Below are positions 60,676 through 61,037 of a stretch of 61,037 nucleotides of DNA, one piece after another (positions within the stretch are counted from its first letter, which is position 1; the number at the start of each line of letters is the position of its first letter). The notes beneath the pieces are model-generated. The model did not search any database. It saw only the letters and a program-made list of their open reading frames with translations, and had not been told where the DNA came from. The stretch is from an uncultured Lachnospiraceae bacterium (lineage in GTDB: Bacteria > Bacillota > Clostridia > Lachnospirales > Lachnospiraceae), in the NCBI GenBank assembly GCA_902799015.1, contig CADBZI010000003.1:1-61037 (forward strand). The letters run 5' to 3'. Made by a program: the position numbers and the translations under genes.

Positions 60676-60740
60676 GATCATGGCATCTTCCGTGTGCTTT
60701 ATCACGCATGCGTGAACCGCACACGGAAGATGCCATGATC
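60676..60740. repeat. Perfect 22-bp-arm inverted repeat in the pheS leader
   Basis: Arms 60676-60697 and 60719-60740 are exact reverse complements, beginning GATCATGGCATC. The 21-base loop holds the palindrome CACGCATGCGTG and most of the second copy of the 27-bp direct repeat. The RNA hairpin lies between the T-box terminator and the pheS start. The segment 60519-60759 otherwise contains GC-rich short inverted repeats (CGGCTTCGCC-like) and no gene. Confidence 0.85.
60698..60724. repeat. 27-bp direct repeat, copy 2, in the pheS leader
   Basis: Identical to 60580-60606 at a distance of 118 bp; it overlaps the loop and right arm of the 22-bp inverted repeat. Confidence 0.85.
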
Positions 60741-60759
60741 CGTGGCTTGTAGTTTCACG

Positions 60760-60799
60760 GAAAATGACCCGCCCCGGTCTTTTCTCCGGGACGGGTCAT
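60760..60799 (-). terminator. T-box-controlled intrinsic terminator
   Basis: On minus, ATGACCCGTCCCGG pairs with CCGGGGCGGGTCAT (plus arms 60786-60799 and 60764-60777) and is followed by TTTTCC. It lies directly after the T-box sequence and would form when tRNA-Phe is charged. Confidence 0.85.
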
Positions 60800-61037
60800 A
60801 TGACTCGCGGTACCACCCAAATTCGGAAAGCTGCCCTGTGCAGTTTCCGCACTCAAACTGTCTGTATGCCGACAGGCCGCATCCGCTTAACCGCTGTGTT
60901 CACTCCGGCGTTTTCGCGAAAGGCTCCGGTGCTGAAATTCATTCAGAGGCTCTTCTGCCGTTCTTCCAGCCAATGGAACAGCTCTCTGTAAAGGGCTTCC
61001 TCCGAACTACTTACACACGTTCACAGCCAACGAAGAT
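60760..61037 (-). promoter_or_regulatory. T-box riboswitch leader of pheST
   Basis: On minus the conserved T-box GGGTGGTACCGCG is at plus 60806-60818, followed by the terminator. Upstream lies a stem-I-like region; a UUC followed by A (in GAATTTCAGCAC) is a plausible phenylalanine specifier. Uncharged tRNA-Phe would stabilise the antiterminator and allow pheST expression. The 5' end and promoter are at or beyond the window edge. Confidence 0.85.

Noticed and set aside
60433-60705. A 90-residue basic open frame over the pheS leader
   Set aside because: It runs through the hairpins and into pheS in another frame and is Lys/Arg/Gly-rich as expected of GC-rich repeats; no ribosome binding site fits.
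60583-60742. Insertion sequence remnant in the pheS leader
   Set aside because: Inverted and direct repeats exist, but there is no transposase fragment or target duplication, so only the repeats themselves are reported.

Overview
The window is about 61 kb of chromosomal core genome from an anaerobic Clostridia-class Firmicute, most likely a Lachnospiraceae member. The reasons are the SCIFF peptide with its radical SAM maturase, a fused SecDF, the rimP-nusA-ylxR-ylxQ-infB-rbfA-nrnA-truB-ribF order, the DUF1002 protein, a separately encoded MetH reactivation domain, a phenylalanine-type T-box before pheST, QueH in place of QueG, and AGGAGG-type ribosome binding sites. No rRNA, tRNA, CRISPR array, insertion sequence or prophage was seen. 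Most genes lie on the minus strand.

Layout from left to right. 1-5 kb: 3' end of lspA and rluD on plus, then an ABC exporter pair, a small ribbon-helix-helix protein and an SPFH membrane protein on minus. 5-9.9 kb: an accessory pocket with a lone tyrosine recombinase, an array of short inverted-repeat arms in front of it, and a large secreted DUF1002 protein, followed by lexA with its SOS boxes. 10-19 kb: yhbY-nadD-yqeK-rsfS-sseB, recJ, secDF, and the SCIFF peptide with its maturase. 19-26 kb: an EF-G paralogue, tyrA-aroA, pnp and rpsO. 26-35 kb: the translation and RNA-maturation operon from rimP to ribF, with a clear promoter and a leader hairpin. 35-43.5 kb: asd-topB-hexapeptide protein-parE-parC. 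43.6-46.8 kb: MetH reactivation protein plus metH on plus. 46.9-51.2 kb: argH, queH, dut and a GH13 glucosidase. 51.5-55.6 kb: a compact type IV pilus-like operon. 55.7-61 kb: queA, a probable 6S RNA, pheT, pheS and the T-box leader.

Functional links: queH and queA act in the same tRNA queuosine pathway; tyrA and aroA make aromatic amino-acid precursors, and the T-box senses charging of tRNA-Phe; rimP, nusA, infB, rbfA, truB, rsfS, yhbY and rpsO form a ribosome-assembly theme; parC, parE and topB form a topology cluster.

The most unusual material is (1) the recombinase with seven copies of a 15-bp arm in its upstream region, two of them forming 39-bp core-site-like dyads that also carry a promoter; (2) the pilT/pilC operon with four small membrane proteins, none with a canonical prepilin peptidase motif, and with no pilB; (3) a roughly 218-bp inverted repeat between rimP and parC; (4) a dispersed intergenic repeat that supplies the ribosome binding site of the next gene at two distant loci; and (5) the repeat- and hairpin-rich segment between the T-box terminator and pheS.
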